Of a DNA stretch of 64,000 nt, positions 21,671-34,240 are shown piece after piece (position 1 is the stretch's first letter; each line of letters begins with the position of its first letter). The DNA comes from Phyto melanocephala (Eukaryota; Arthropoda; Insecta; Diptera; Rhinophoridae): contig OW799234.1 of NCBI GenBank assembly GCA_941918925.1, positions 69,249,043 to 69,313,042 of the forward strand, in the 5' to 3' direction. The notes below the pieces were generated by a model, which ran no database searches, was not told the origin of the DNA, and saw only the letters and a list, made by a program, of their open reading frames with translations. The translations under genes and the position numbers were made by a program.

Positions 21671-24551
21671 TTAATTTAAAAAAATTTACCTGTATTTACC
21701 TATGGTTGTCAAGATTGGTCCAAAAAACATGCTTAAATAATAGGTACAAAAAAAATTTCAAATTATTTAAAATAAAAATTTTAAAATAAAATATCTATCT
21801 ACATTTTAGAATCCCACTTATCTTCTACATAAAAACATTGACTTCAAAATGTTTAATTCGTTGTCATTTAATAATAAATTTAAAACGTCACATTTTTAAA
21901 TAAGAAATTTTCTGATCACTTCGAGTATTTTGTTTGAGACACATTTGTTTGAACATTTAAAATTACTTATAACTTCCCAGTTTTCTTATGAACTACTTCT
22001 TCTTGTGATATTTGTAGTTTATTTATTAAATTAATCAAATGTTAATTGTTGTAATACTATTTGTAAATTCTCGAAAATTCTGTTAGTAATATTGTAAATA
22101 AAATACGTTTAAATAACTAAATGAAAAAAACATTTCATTTAGATTTCCTTTTCAAATTAGAATAAGATTGTTTAAACCCAGCTGTAAAGCTGATTTTTGT
22201 GAAAACTTCAATATTATGTTTTTTCCTTGTTACTCTTTTATCAGTCAATAGGGTTGTAGTGTAGTGCTGTCTATTCCTATTAAAATAACAACAAAGAAAA
22301 AAAAATAACAGTGTTGGTGAACGTAATTGATAGTAGAAAAATTGTATGGATTTCAGTTTTTAATATTGAATATAAGGTTAACATATAACGTAGATTTAAA
22401 TTTTTTTAATAGTATTCTAACACAGTAATACGATGTTAAATTGATGTTTTGAAGAGCAGTACGTATATGCACTGAAGGCATATCACATTTCCTTATTTTT
22501 AGAAAGTTTGAAAAAGAAATCGTCACAGACACACTCTAAATGTTATTTTTACAAAATTCTATTTGAAAGTTTAATATAATTATCTTTCACATAATTATGT
22601 AAAATCGAATGGAATATTTTATGAAAGAAAACTTGTTCAATGTACTTTTAGCTATCTTTAAGTAGACACATTGCATAAGAAATGTGTGTCACTGTTTATA
22701 AAGTGTGTAATTCATTGGACATATTGGTAAAGAGATAAACAGACAACGCTACGTTTATAAAAACTAGCATCTACATTTTAACGACTCTCACAGCAGTAAA
22801 ATAAAAAAAAATGGAAATTTAATAACTGAACGCTTTCGTTCTAAACGTAGAAATTTAATTTCTCTAGACTAGTACTTCACAAAAAATTACGATACATGTT
22901 AAATGAAAAATAACATATTTTATTTTTTTAGCTGATTCTTTACATGAAACAATCTGAATACTAAAATTGTCCTCTTGTCTGTTTTCTTATCAATGCGATC
23001 TATGTTGTGCGTTCACAACTGACAATAATAAAAAAAAACTCAAAATATTTGGTATTTTTCATATATATTTATTATTTTAACAATAATTTTTAATACATTT
23101 AGTAAGTATGTCATATACAATAACTTATTATAGAACTTCTTTGCGATTTTCATCAGCTAAAAAAACCTCCTGGATAATAATGATATTGGATAAAAATTTA
23201 ACTGCAACCATGACTTTAAAGCTCTAATACGTTAAACCATTAAATTGATTACAAATTATCCATTTTGACAATTTATCATAAAATTTTAATAGATAGAAGA
23301 GCATAATGACAAAGTTTTAATAATATATGTATATATATATATAATACATATAATATATTATTTAACTTACGTTTTATTTGCAGATAACAAAAATTTTATC
23401 TTTACGTTTACTAACACTGCTTGTAACAAAAATACATTTGTCATCTCATTCTTTATTATGCCTTTCTTCTCTTTTTGACAGCAAAGAAAAACCCACAAAA
23501 GCAAAATCATAATAGAATAAGAAAAAATTCCTGGTGCGTTCGTGAATAAAATTTCCTAAAGTGTATAGAAAATATTATTAATATAATAAAGTTAACAATT
23601 TTTTGTGTCTTAAGTTTTAACGAAAAAAACCACGTTAAATAGTGGTAAGTGTTAGATTTATTTAGTTTGCAATATCGAACTTTAAAAGAAAAAAATTCTT
23701 GTGCAAATAATGAAAAAACATGGTCATTCAAGAGAAGAATGTATTTGTCGGTTAATGTTTAAATGTGTGTGCGTTTGTATTTGATTTTGCGGTACGGAGG
23801 AAAAATTCTCGAACAAAAAAACAATTTTTTAAACAAATATCTTATGAAATAACCCATAATTATAAGGTTTTCTTAAGTTCGAATTAAAGTGTTAATTGTT
23901 TCAAATGTTAAACTGCAGGAGAAAATTTATTGATAAAAATAATTTATCGATTTTTCCTATGCATATTTGCTACCAGACTGCAGTCATAAAATGGTTTTTT
24001 TTCTTCTTTGTCTCATGTCAATGTTGTTGGCATTGTAAGGGTGGTAGAAAATGGAAAAAACAGCCTTTTAATTATACTTTTGTTTTAGCGTGCCTTTAAA
24101 GGTTTTTTTTTGAAGATCTTTGTCGCAATTTTCTTTAAGCAAATGTTCGCTTAATTTTCCAGAAATACCAATCAATACTTTTTTTAGTTTAATTTTTGGC
24201 AAACTGAAAAATTGTTTGTTTTTATATCTGAGATGTTGTTTGTTGTTTAGTTTCTTACTGGATTTGTTTTTAACTAAAAGTTGTGCCAATAGGTATATCA
24301 TAAAGTAAAATTTCAAGGTTATTAAATAGATTTAATAGAAATTTTTAAGTTAATTTACAGTGGGTAGGATAAGTTTTACGACAAAGTATTATCAAAAAAA
24401 ATCTTATAATTATTTAAAAAAAAAAAATGAATAAATAATAATCAAAAATTTCCCAAATAGAAAATGTTTAAAATACCTATAGGTAATATATACATACATA
24501 CATACATATAACCTATGTAAAAAAATTTTCTAAATAAAAAGTTTACTTATA
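21671..24551. other. Long AT-rich spacer
   Basis: Nearly 2.9 kb with no supportable gene. Small ORFs on both strands (23507-23731, 23896-24099, 24068-24316) overlap one another and show no domain or codon bias. A short TA microsatellite lies at about 23326-23355. Confidence 0.45.
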
Positions 24552-25066
24552 CTATGTTCACACAGGCGCCTTAATTGTCAATTTATAATATTATCGCAAT
24601 TAAAGGCCTTATTGAGCTCAATTTGCCATACTAAAAATTATTTTTTAATTGAGCAATATATACTTAATTGTTTCACTTATTGTCTAAAACTCGAAATACA
24701 ACTCTTGAGAAGTATGTTTAGTGAGAAGAAAATTCTATAGGTGGCATTTCTAATGTCAAACAAATAAATATACAAAAAATAAAAATTAAGAAAATGAAAA
24801 ATTTTTTAAGAAAATCTTAACAAAATTTTTGAATAAATTCAAATACATACATATAAGTATATATATGTATAAATATAATTGTAAATATAGTTTATCAACA
24901 GGAAAAACACTGAAAAGAAGGCATTATTTGATTTGGTATAAATACATCGTATTTTACAGCTATCAAATGCTAATTAAGTAAGATAAATTGAGTATGTGTG
25001 AACACTTATTTTAATTGCTCAATCAACACTAAATTGAAACAATTAAAAATATCTGTCTGAACAGGG
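24552..25066. mobile_element. Candidate DNA transposon, non-autonomous
   Basis: Left end CTATGTTCACACAGGCGCCT continues into TAATTG. The reverse complement of the right end is CCCTGTTCAGACAGATAT and continues to TTTTTAATTG. TA lies on both sides (24550-24551, 25067-25068). 515 bp, without coding capacity. Similarity of the ends is moderate. Confidence 0.45.
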
Positions 25067-25259
25067 TATTAGGTAGGTACAATGTATATTATTTTTTGCG
25101 TTTAAAAATAATCTATCAACAATTAAATTCAAAAAGTACAACGAAAATTTAATGAATGAGATGTTTTTATAAAAATAATTTTTTTAGTTGTTAAAAGAAA
25201 GTGTAAATATTAGCCCACGTTCTGCATTTCGAGTAAAATTAAATCAATTAATATTTTTT

Positions 25260-25345
25260 AACAAGTAAGAACACTATTCAGGTGTGCTGAATTTTTAATA
25301 TCCACCACGAATTTTTTCTCCTTTTTTAGCACAAAAAGGGTATAT
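25260..25345 (-). repeat. Solo 3' terminus of Helentron-like family B
   Basis: ACAAGTAAGAACACTA followed by a hairpin TTCAG-GTGTG-CTGAA. The order is the same as the end of the complete family B copy (hairpin then CTTACTTGTTTT) in reverse. Hairpin arms have co-varied (TTCAG/CTGAA instead of TTCGGC/GCCGAA). Confidence 0.55.
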
Positions 25346-25373
25346 ATTTTTGTAATCGCTACTAGGAATCATA

Positions 25374-26795
25374 TTTTTATACCCGCCACCAAAAAAATGG
25401 TGGGGGTATATTCATTTTGTCATTCCGTTTGTAACACATCGAAATATCCATTTTAGACCCCATAAAGTATATATATTCTGAATCAGGGTTTGATTTGATG
25501 ACGATCTAGCTATGTCCGTCCGTCTGTCCGTCTGTTGAAAGCACGATAGAGGTCGCACCGAAAAAGCTAGGGGGCTCAAATTTTGCCAGAATCTTTCTTA
25601 TAGACAAGGTTTGTTTGGTATTGAAAATGGGCTAAATCGGAATATTAGGAAGAGAGTTATAGCTCGTAAAGCAAGAGTAGGTCGAAAAAACCGTGTCCTG
25701 CTAACATCGAATAAAATGGAATTGTGTCCAAACGGATAAACATAGAGTCATGAAACTTCGAATATATATTTCTCGAGTCAAAGGAATATTTCTCCCCAAA
25801 AATTTCTTAAATCTATGCATTAGAAAAGGAGTTATAGATAAAAATGTACGAAAATTTATACCGCGCAGTGTATTTTTTAAGTTTAAAACGTAATAAAACT
25901 GACAAAACCATATGTACGATTCCGAAATTTTGCAAACATGGCTTTTTGGTCAAAGTCTTCGTTATAGCGGAAAATAAATGTGCCACGCCCACTTTTTTCT
26001 TTAAATTTTTATTAAAATATATTAGTCATATATATTAGCATTTATTCATTGCAGACGGCATCATATGTTGAAGGCGCCACTACATTTTGCAAACAATGTG
26101 GATGATTGATGTCTTTGCTAAATATCACGTTGAACACTAGATGACTCTAATCACATTTTTGCTAACAAACTCTTTTATATTTTGGACAAACTACAAAGAA
26201 ATTTTAAAGGGGTTTGTGAAAACGAAAATGACCGAGGTTGTTTCCAAAAATTAACTAGACTAATGATTTGTGCCCAACTTTACATATAGGTGTACCCACA
26301 GTCTTAAGGGGTTTATGATTTAAAAATATTTAAAAATAAATTTGCCACAGGGTGATTCAAAATAGACATTCTCAGCATTTTGCTAAAATGGGAAATTTAT
26401 TAGTAAGATTTTGATTTTTAAACTTCTATAACATTTTGCTTTTAAAAGATTTTCAAACGAAATAAGTTTTGTATAATTTTAAAATTTGTTAGCCATTAGT
26501 ACAAGAAAATAAATTGTTTATAATGTTTAGAAATAATTTTCAAAGTCAAAAGTTTCCTAAATTCCCATTTTTAATAGAGCATAACTTCTAGAGAACATAA
26601 GATAACAAAAAGAAATTAGCACCATTTAGTAGATAAAACTCTTTTCTATACCCCTATACCCCATTGTATACCCGAAACGATCCGACCGTGAGCACCAGAC
26701 CAATTTTTGTGACACAAGGTCAAAAATTTTTTGCAAAATATTAGTAAAAGAGCTAAACAAAAAATTTTTTGTAATGTGTTTTTTTAAGTGTTTTA
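25374..26795 (+). repeat. Helentron-like family B, 5' part
   Basis: Begins TTTTTATACCCGCCACC; just inside is GACCCCATAAAGTATATATA (about 25454). GATGACGATCTAGCTATGTC and a GTCCGTCTGTCC run follow at about 25498-25534. This box order is also seen in Drosophila DINE/INE-1-type repeats. No terminal hairpin is reached before a second element of the family starts at about 26796. Confidence 0.65.
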
Positions 26796-28042
26796 GTTTT
26801 TATACCCCCCCACTAAAAAAATGGTATGTATATATATATTCTGAATCGGGGTTTTATTTGATGACGATCTAGCTATGTCCGTCCGTCTGTCCGACTGTTG
26901 AAAGCACGATAGAGGTTCCACCGAAAAAGATAGAGGGCTCAAATTTTGCCAAAATATTGCTTATATATAAGGTTTGTTTGGAATTGAAAATGGACTAAAT
27001 CGGAATATTAAAAAGAAAGTTATAGCTCGTAATGCAAGATCAGGTCGAAAAAAACCGTGTCCTTCCAACATCGAATAAAATGGAGTTGTGTCCACCAGCA
27101 TCAACGTAGAGACATGAAACTACAGATATAAACTACCTGAGCAAAAGCAATATTTCTCCCCAAAAATTGTTTAAATGTATGCATTAGGAAGGGAGTTGTA
27201 GATCAAAATGTACGAAAATTCATACCGCGCAGTGTATTCTTCAGTATATTCAAAATTTTAAACCTAATAAAACCGCCAAAATTAGGGGTATGATGATCAA
27301 ATTTGCTACGTTAATAACAAAGAAATACATTTTGTGCTATGAATTGGGTTATTTCCCGGAAATTCGACTTATTTAATCTATTCGACTTCCCGGGATTATT
27401 TTTCGGGATCCCGGGAAATAAAAAAGGTGGCTACGAATCGAAAGGAGATGTTTATATTGTTTATATTGAAATTGAATTCTAGTGATTTTATTTTTGATCT
27501 TATAGCTGAAGTATCTGTATTTTTCTTTTTGTGCTCATATTTGATCTCGTATCTAGAGAATAATATTTTTTTCAATAAAAAATATTTTTACTTAATTTAT
27601 ATTTAAAATTCAAGTTTTTTTATTAAGTTTCTTCTACATTATAAACTATTTTATGCTTTTGAATAAAAAGTTTTTTATTAATTATTAATAAATACAATTC
27701 TCCCGATTGTGGACGAATTTGAACGATTATGTTGACCAAAAGAGTCACGAAGTGCACAAGGTGCATGAAATGCATTTTAATTTAAACGCTCATTTTATAA
27801 TAAGCCTGAATAGCTTTAACGCATAAACAATTTTATGATTTTATAAAAAAGTTTTTTTATTAATTAAAAACAAATTTACTTTTTATTTGTTTTGCTGCGG
27901 GATCCTGGGAAATTAAAAAATAAATCTCGCATTCTCGGAAAACAAAAATTTTCGGGAAAAAAACCCTAGCTATAAAAGAACGGAAAATTGGTGGTGGGTA
28001 TAAAAGATTCGGCACAGCCGAATATAATGCTCTTACTTGTTT
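26796..28042 (+). repeat. Helentron-like family B, full length
   Basis: Begins TTTTTATACCCCCCCACTAA and carries the same GATGACGATCTAGCTATGTC and GTCCGTCTGTCC boxes. It ends with GTGGGTATAAAAGATTCGGC, ACAGCCGAATATA and CTTACTTGTTTTTA. The hairpin TTCGGC-ACA-GCCGAA and tail are the same as in the GGCTCAGCTGGG family although the interiors differ. Confidence 0.7.
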
Positions 28043-28079
28043 TTATTTCAATACAAATCATGCCCAGAATTTTTGTTCA

Positions 28080-28690
28080 TAGAGAAATTATGAGAATTTA
28101 TCATAAAGCGTTATATGGAAGGTGGGCGATATAGTGTGCGTGTCACCGTAGTTTTCTGTCATTACAAGTCTTTTTGATAAAAAAGCAATGTTTGCAAAAT
28201 TTCAGAATCGTACATCTAATTTTGTCAGTTTTGTTACGCTTTAAATTTTAAGTATAACGATAGAGACACTGTGCGGTATAAATTTTGAGACAAATATATT
28301 ATATTTTGCTCAGGAAATATATTTGCGAAGTTTCATTGCTCTACGTCAATGCGATTTGACACAATCGCATTTTATACGATGTAGGAAGGACATCGTTTTT
28401 GACCTACTCTTGCATTACGAACTATGACGCTTTTTATACCATTTAAGCTCATATTCAATACCAAACAAACTTTATGTTGAAGAAATATTCTAGCAAAATC
28501 CGATCCCTCGAGATCTATCCTGCTTTCAACAGACGGACGGACATAGGTAGATCGTACTAAAATGAAACCAGGACTCAGAACATATATGTATAGGTACTTT
28601 ATGGGGTCTAAAATAGATATTTCGATGTACAAACGGAATGACAAAATGAATATACCCTCACACCATTTTGTTGGTGGTGGGTGGGTATAC
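28080..28690 (-). repeat. Helentron-like family B, reverse copy
   Basis: Mirror of the family B 5' region: TATACCCACCCACCACCAAC on the minus strand, a GGGGTCTAAAATAGATATTT box, and GACGGACGGACATAGGTAGA on the plus strand. Its 5' end faces right. The junction with the preceding forward copy at about 28043 is a near 3'-to-3' arrangement. Confidence 0.6.
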
Positions 28691-28744
28691 GTAATACATA
28701 TTTATAATTTGGCCTGGAAGGCTTTGTATTGCTGCGTTGAATAA

Positions 28745-29236
28745 ATAAATAAATACATAATTATTCGGCAAAAGAAATTTTGTTGAGAGTTATTTACATA
28801 AAGTCACACTAACTGTTAGGCAGGTCTTTTCTACATCTCTTAATGTATGCACTGCACTTAAATAGATATTATTCTATGTATATACTTAGTTCAGAGTGCA
28901 AATCTTATCAAATCGTATTATAAATAATTGTTTAAATCGACTTTTATTTTCTAAAAACAATATCCATAATTCTTTATATTTTCAGAGTTTTTTTTACTAA
29001 ATAATTCGTTAAGCAGTCACTGCGCTACAGTGCATTGATCATCAAATACAATCTTAAATCTGCTTGCAAAAGAAGACACAACCATAAAAAATAATCGCTC
29101 GTAGCTAATATATTATATCGTTTTTTCAACGTACTGGTAGATTTTAGTTCGATAAAAACACCCGTATTACATTTGATTTCTCGTTTGTTTTGTAGAGATT
29201 TGTTAACGAAATATTTACAAACAATATACATTAAAA
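28745..29236 (+). promoter_or_regulatory. Upstream region and probable 5' leader of bendless
   Basis: Starts with short AAAT repeats, then loses recognisable transposon sequence. A branch/acceptor-like TTTATATTTTCAG (28973-28985) lies about 250 bp before the ATG and could end a 5'-leader intron. This is inference; no TATA box or initiator could be fixed by eye. Confidence 0.3.
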
Positions 29237-29692
29237 ATGTCCAGCCTACCACGTCGTATTATAAAAGAAACTCAACGTTTAATGCAAGAACCCGTACCAG
29301 GTATCAATGCCATTCCGGATGAAAACAATGCCAGATACTTTCATGTCATCGTAACAGGTCCAACTGATTCGCCTTTCGAGGGTGGTGTCTTCAAATTGGA
29401 ACTCTTTTTGCCCGAAGATTATCCAATGTCGGCACCTAAAGTTCGATTTATAACGAAAATCTATCATCCAAATATCGATCGTTTAGGTCGCATCTGTTTG
29501 GATGTGTTGAAAGATAAATGGAGTCCTGCTTTACAAATACGCACCATCTTACTCTCAATTCAAGCTTTGCTAAGTGCCCCCAATCCCGATGATCCTTTGG
29601 CCAATGATGTCGCTGAATTATGGAAAGTCAATGAGGCTGAGGCCATTAAGAATGCTCGTGAATGGACTCAAAAATATGCCGTCGAAGACTGA
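29237..29692 (+). CDS. ben: Ubiquitin-conjugating enzyme E2 N (UBC13 / bendless)
   Basis: 151-residue E2 that carries ubiquitin on a cysteine and, with an inactive Uev partner, builds Lys63-linked chains used in DNA-damage tolerance and innate immune (Imd-type) signalling. In Drosophila the gene is bendless, needed for synapse formation. The protein is one UBC fold covering its full length. It shows the HPN motif at residues 77-79, catalytic Cys87 in [16 protein letters not shown], and the E55/F57 (FKLELF) Uev-contact region. [15 protein letters not shown] follows near 116-129. Length and sequence match the animal UBC13 family throughout (human UBE2N about 152). The ORF is uninterrupted; the start has an A-rich context (TTAAAAATG) and is the only sensible Met. 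The ORF is richer in G+C than its flanks. No paralogue or operon-like neighbour is present; surroundings are transposon relics. Confidence 0.97.
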   Translation: MSSLPRRIIKETQRLMQEPVPGINAIPDENNARYFHVIVTGPTDSPFEGGVFKLELFLPEDYPMSAPKVRFITKIYHPNIDRLGRICLDVLKDKWSPALQIRTILLSIQALLSAPNPDDPLANDVAELWKVNEAEAIKNAREWTQKYAVED

Positions 29693-30023
29693 ATGATGTT
29701 TTAGAAAAGTACGTGACCATCGATCAATCGATTTTCAATTAAATACAAACTTTTCATTCATTATATTTTTTCACTTTTTTATTATTTTCGATATCTATTC
29801 TTTTTTATTTTTTTTTTATCTAAAATAGGTTGGTAATTTATATTTTAAACGACGGCTTATAAAAACACATCTTTTGGATATTTTTCGTTTATGTGTGATC
29901 AAAACTAATGGATTTAGTTCTTCAGTTCTTTATCATTTTTTTGTTCTTTAATTCAATTTAAAGCGGGGAAAATGTGTGTTGCTATAAAAATGTCGTAAAA
30001 AATAAAAACTAAAGTAGAATAAA
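29693..30023 (+). terminator. 3' UTR and candidate poly(A) signals of ben
   Basis: AT-rich trailer. Canonical AATAAA hexamers at 30001-30006 and 30018-30023 are the first strong candidates after the stop; further AATAAA lies downstream. The actual cleavage site cannot be read from DNA. Confidence 0.45.
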
Positions 30024-30405
30024 CTATAAAATTGAAATTTTTAAATAAAATATATACCTATAATAATAAAAATTTTGCAAATTTATTTTTTCACCTCAAC
30101 CACAACAATATTATTGCTTTATCTTTTATCAATTAAAATAAATAAATTTAAAAAAAATAATAATTTTTCCCTTCTATCATTTTTCTTTTCTTTTTTTTAT
30201 GTGTTAATAGTTAATAAAGTAATGCGATTGTAGAAATAATTATAAAAAGAAAATACACCACCATTAATCGATCTTTTCTTTTTTGTATCGCATATATTTT
30301 AAATAAATAAACACAGTGATAATAAAATTTTAAAATAGAATATTTTATTTAATGTTCTTTTAAAAAATGTACTTATGGCGGATAGAACTATATATCGACG
30401 GTCAC

Positions 30406-30519
30406 AGCTAGAAAGGCCCTAACTCAAATAATTGTTTTTTTTTTTGCATTAAGTTTTTGTGCCTAGGTGTATTTCTGTGAAATGTATTGAAATTAATAAA
30501 AAAAACTCGAATTTCTACT
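30406..30519. mobile_element. Small MITE, internally deleted copy
   Basis: Starts GCTAGAAAGGCCCTAACTCA like the copy at 50958, shares TTTCTGTGAAATGTATTGAA-type inner sequence and ends ACTCGAATTTCTACT. The right arm has lost most of its GGCC core. Confidence 0.5.
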
Positions 30520-30851
30520 TCTGATAATTTAATATCAGCATACACAAATTGTATTTTTTTCATCATTATTGCGAGTGGCGTAGTCAAAGTCGTTTAATTT
30601 ACTTTATTGTGAAATGTAAAATGTACGACACTGATGATATTAACTTAATAAAAATATTTTACTTATTTAGGACTTTGTTCGGCACGACAAACACCTGAAT
30701 AATGTTTAACTCTATATGCTCCCAACTTAATGAAATTTTGATAATAGCAGTGTAGAATATAAAAAAAAAATTGGATACATTTTTATTTGTAAAACTAGAT
30801 TTATATTATTCATATAAACAAATTATTGATTTAGATAATTTTATAAAATAA

Positions 30852-31501
30852 AACAAGTAACAGTGCTATATTCGGCCGTGCCGAATCTTATATACCCTCC
30901 ACAACGTGTAGTCATGCAATAACAATTGTTTGTATCACCATTCATCTCATATAAAATACGTACATATGTATATACTGGTTAGACTAAATGTGGCATCGAA
31001 TCCCAGCGGAGCCAAAAAAATTTTATCTTATTTTATTTAAGATATTATTTATATTTTTTTTTAAATTTTTTTTTTTTAAATTTTTTTTCATTTTTTTTTT
31101 TAATTTTTTTTATTTTTTTTTTATTTTTAATAAATTTTTTTGTGTAATTTTTTTTTTTTGGCATGTTTTTTGCATATATGTATATAAGTATGTTGTTGTA
31201 ATTGTGTAAAAAAACGAGGTGGTCGTGGTTTTTTGCTCATATCTCAGAAAGTTATGGGGCGATTGTGCTGAATTTCAATAGCGATTCATTCCTGGATATT
31301 TCCAAGAGATTGATACCATATACAGACCTGAGGAACATATAGTTGCTTCTAAAAGTTGATTTCAACCAACACACGGACAGACGGTCAGGGCTTAATCGAC
31401 TCCTCTATTCATAAGCTTTCAGAAATGAAAATTGTAGAAATTACAAACGGAATGACAAAGCTATATATACCCTTGTGCACCACAGGTGAAGGGTATAAAA
31501 A
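30852..31501 (+). repeat. Helentron-like repeat, type I, full length
   Basis: Starts AACAAGTAACAGTGCTATAT with the hairpin TTCGGC-CGT-GCCGAA. The central module is in type I direction (GGCATCGAATCCCAGC at about 30991, then T-rich). CGAGGTGGTCGTGG follows at about 31215, and it ends CACAGGTGAAGGGTATAAAA. The 73-residue F-rich ORF at 30988 is the T-rich module. Confidence 0.8.
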
Positions 31502-31939
31502 CAATGCCGATGTAACTTAACACATACTTCGGATGAAAAAATTTTTTTTTATCAAATTCACTTAAACCTTGGTAAGTATCATTGTGGGTAGGTTGGTGGT
31601 AAGTGGCGGTTAAGATAAGTATCATGGTAAGAAATTTTATACTTACAATTCCACTGTGAAATTAATAGTAACATTTGTTTAAAAAAATTGATCTTCAAAT
31701 CTAAATGAAGTCTTGAAGCAAATTGTATCTAACGATTTGGAGTTTAATAGGTAAGAGGCTTTATTTGGTGTTGCCTATTACAGTATGTAGGTATAATTAT
31801 CATATCGAGGCATAGGCTATGCCGCATAGCCTGGATTCTAGATTTAATGTTACTATTGTTATTATTACTTACTGTTGCATTGTAGAGTTCTTTATTCTTC
31901 CAAAGTTTTTGTCCATAAATAAATAAATTATATAAATTT
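31502..31939. other. Spacer, nothing recognised
   Basis: AT-rich with a short GGTTGGTGGTAAGTGGCGGT stretch; no gene or repeat end. Confidence 0.4.
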
Positions 31940-32405
31940 TAGATAAAGAGTTATAGGGCGTTAAAGTGAGTCTCACCTTCATATGCTGATATAATAATAT
32001 TAAACAAAACCCTATATTTGCAAAATTTCAGGAACGTACATTTATTTCTCTCGGTTTTATTACGTTTTAAGTTTTTTTTAATTGTAGATTATGTCGAATG
32101 AAAGAGGTGGGCATTTTTATTCGATTTCACAAAGATATTTTTTATAACCTACTCTTGCCTTACAAGCTATAACTCTCATTCTAATAGACCGGTTTTGACT
32201 ACATATTTTCAATACCAAATATTTCTTAGAAAAATTTCGTTCGAACTCTATCGTGCTTTCACCGGATTGACGGATACAGCTAGACTTTCCTAAAATAAAG
32301 ATAAAACTCAGAAAAAATTACTTTTTGGGGTCTAAAATAAAATTATGATGTGCTACAAATGGAACGACACAAATTATATTCCACCACACCATACTTTAAG
32401 TAGTG
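31940..32405 (-). repeat. Helentron-like family B, decayed reverse copy
   Basis: Retains, on the minus strand, the GGGGTCTAAAATAAAATT-type box and the CTAGC...GTC sequence before a decayed GTCC run, in the same order as at 28.1-28.7 kb. Ends at CCACCACACCATACTTTAAG. Many substitutions. Confidence 0.5.
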
Positions 32406-32992
32406 ATTATAAAAGTAGAAAAACAATTTTAAAATAGAAGAACGTCAGAATTTTATAAATAAAAAATGTAATAAGCATTGTTATTTTATAAATATTTAAA
32501 AATCTTCCGTAAAAGAATTATTAAAAATTTTCTATAATTAGTTTACTATATATTTAGCAATATAAAAAAAATTAAATAATTCACTTTCGTCCCACAGTGT
32601 ACAGGGTTTGGGTTTAGTAGGTGTTGTTCATGCAGATGCTCCACAATGCTTCTGACGCATTGATGTTCGCTGTTTAAGTATAAATGCCGATAGATTTTAT
32701 AGATCTTTAACTTTAATTGGACATTTTATCAACAAAAGCGAAATAAAGTCAAAAGGAGAACTCAGAAACACGTAATGACTTCTAAAAAATTTTAAGATTT
32801 TGTTACTGGAAGAAAATAAATGAATTTTTTTTACTAAATTGACTAGTTACAAATGCCTTAGTTTGTGTCAGTTTTCTTCGTATTGAAGATTACTCCAAAC
32901 TAATTTCGACAGCATGAAAGGCATGCAGGTTCTAGTGTACCACCACTAAACAATTATTTGACTAAACTGCCATTAACAATTATTTTTTATTA

Positions 32993-33040
32993 AATTGGCA
33001 GTTACTGGAAGAGGGAAGGCTCCTCCATTAACTGCCAATT
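32993..33040. other. Perfect-stem hairpin
   Basis: AATTGGCAGTTA (32993-33004) pairs with TAACTGCCAATT (33029-33040). Within the loop, GGAAGAGG can pair partly with CTCCTCC. Not part of a recognised repeat. Confidence 0.5.
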
Positions 33041-33107
33041 GACCTTCGTATAGGAAGAAGGAATTCCCAAATTCGACTCTTTATATGTATGTATCCAAAT
33101 ATAATTT

Positions 33108-33500
33108 TTTTATACCCTTCACACAGTGAAAAAGGGTATATATAGGTTTGTCATTCCGTGTGAAATTTCTACGATTTTCATTTCCGACCCCATAAAGTAT
33201 ATATTTTCTGAAAGCTTATGAATAGAGAAGTCGATGTGTATGTTGAAATCAACTTTTTGAAGACCCCCGATATCGCCTGGACCCGGGTGAGGTATTAAAA
33301 TATTAGAAATATTCCGGAGTAGATCGGTATTGAAAATCAGAAACATCGGTACATAAACAACTGAGATACAAGCAAAAAATTATGGACACCTCAATTTTTT
33401 TCACAAAAACAACATTACAACAACAACATACATACATACAAACGTGTATACTGGATAGAGTAAACACGGCATCGAATCCCAGCTGAGCCAAAAAAAATTT
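33108..33500 (-). repeat. Helentron-like repeat, type II right half
   Basis: Plus strand starts TATACCCTTCACACAGTG and runs through the type II half to GGCATCGAATCCCAGCTGAG at about 33470, then a T tract. The hairpin-bearing half is absent. The overlapping minus ORFs are its readings. Confidence 0.75.
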
Positions 33501-33509
33501 TTTTATTGT

Positions 33510-33624
33510 ACTATCCTAATGTAATTTCTTTTGTGAAATTGCTTTTAAAACTATTTTAAATTAAATTCTTGGAATCACTAAAAGCTAAATTTCGTAAAAA
33601 ATGCTAGTTAGGGCCGTTCTTTCT
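33510..33624. mobile_element. Small MITE, right-hand fragment
   Basis: Shares ATCCTAATGTAATTTCTTTT and the end GTTAGGGCCGTTCTTTCT with the copy at 50958-51168, but lacks the left end. It abuts the T tract of the preceding Helentron-like fragment. Confidence 0.5.
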
Positions 33625-34240
33625 TAATTTGTAGAAAAATTATTGCCTAGCAGGGTATAATTTACGGTTGTCATATTAATTTATGTATACATGTAATAAA
33701 AATAAAAATCTCAAATACGAGAGTATGAAAGTTTCAAATTGCAATAAAAAAGAACACAATGTCTCTTCATTTTCCCAATATACATAAATTTTTTTTCGAC
33801 ACCAAATAGTTTTTTTTCCGTATGGCGCAAACAATTTATCGCTTATAGAAAAACAATAAAAAAAAAAAAAAATAAAAATTTTGAATGCATGCAGGAAATT
33901 TATGATTTAACAATAGCTGGTTAACGCTCATTGAATTTTTTTGTCGGTTAACTATAGTTAAAGCTTTTCATATGCGAAAAAAAAAATACAAAAGCAATTT
34001 CAACTTAAGTCCAATTATGTCAATATATTTGTTTTATTTGTATAATGATTATTTATTACACTATTGCTTTAGTACAATTGTAAAACTATAACAAGCCATT
34101 TACAATGTAAACTGAATTGGACCAACTGCATACATACATATGACTACTAACGAAAAGTTTTTACATACATAAGGTAACTTTTAAAATATTCAAATAGTCT
34201 TTTAATAACTTTGTCTAGCAATTTAATAAATAAATCAAAA
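33625..34240. other. AT-rich spacer
   Basis: Nothing recognised. Confidence 0.4.

Noticed and set aside
23896..24316. Pair of overlapping ORFs on opposite strands
   Set aside because: AT-driven composition, no domain, no splice or start context.
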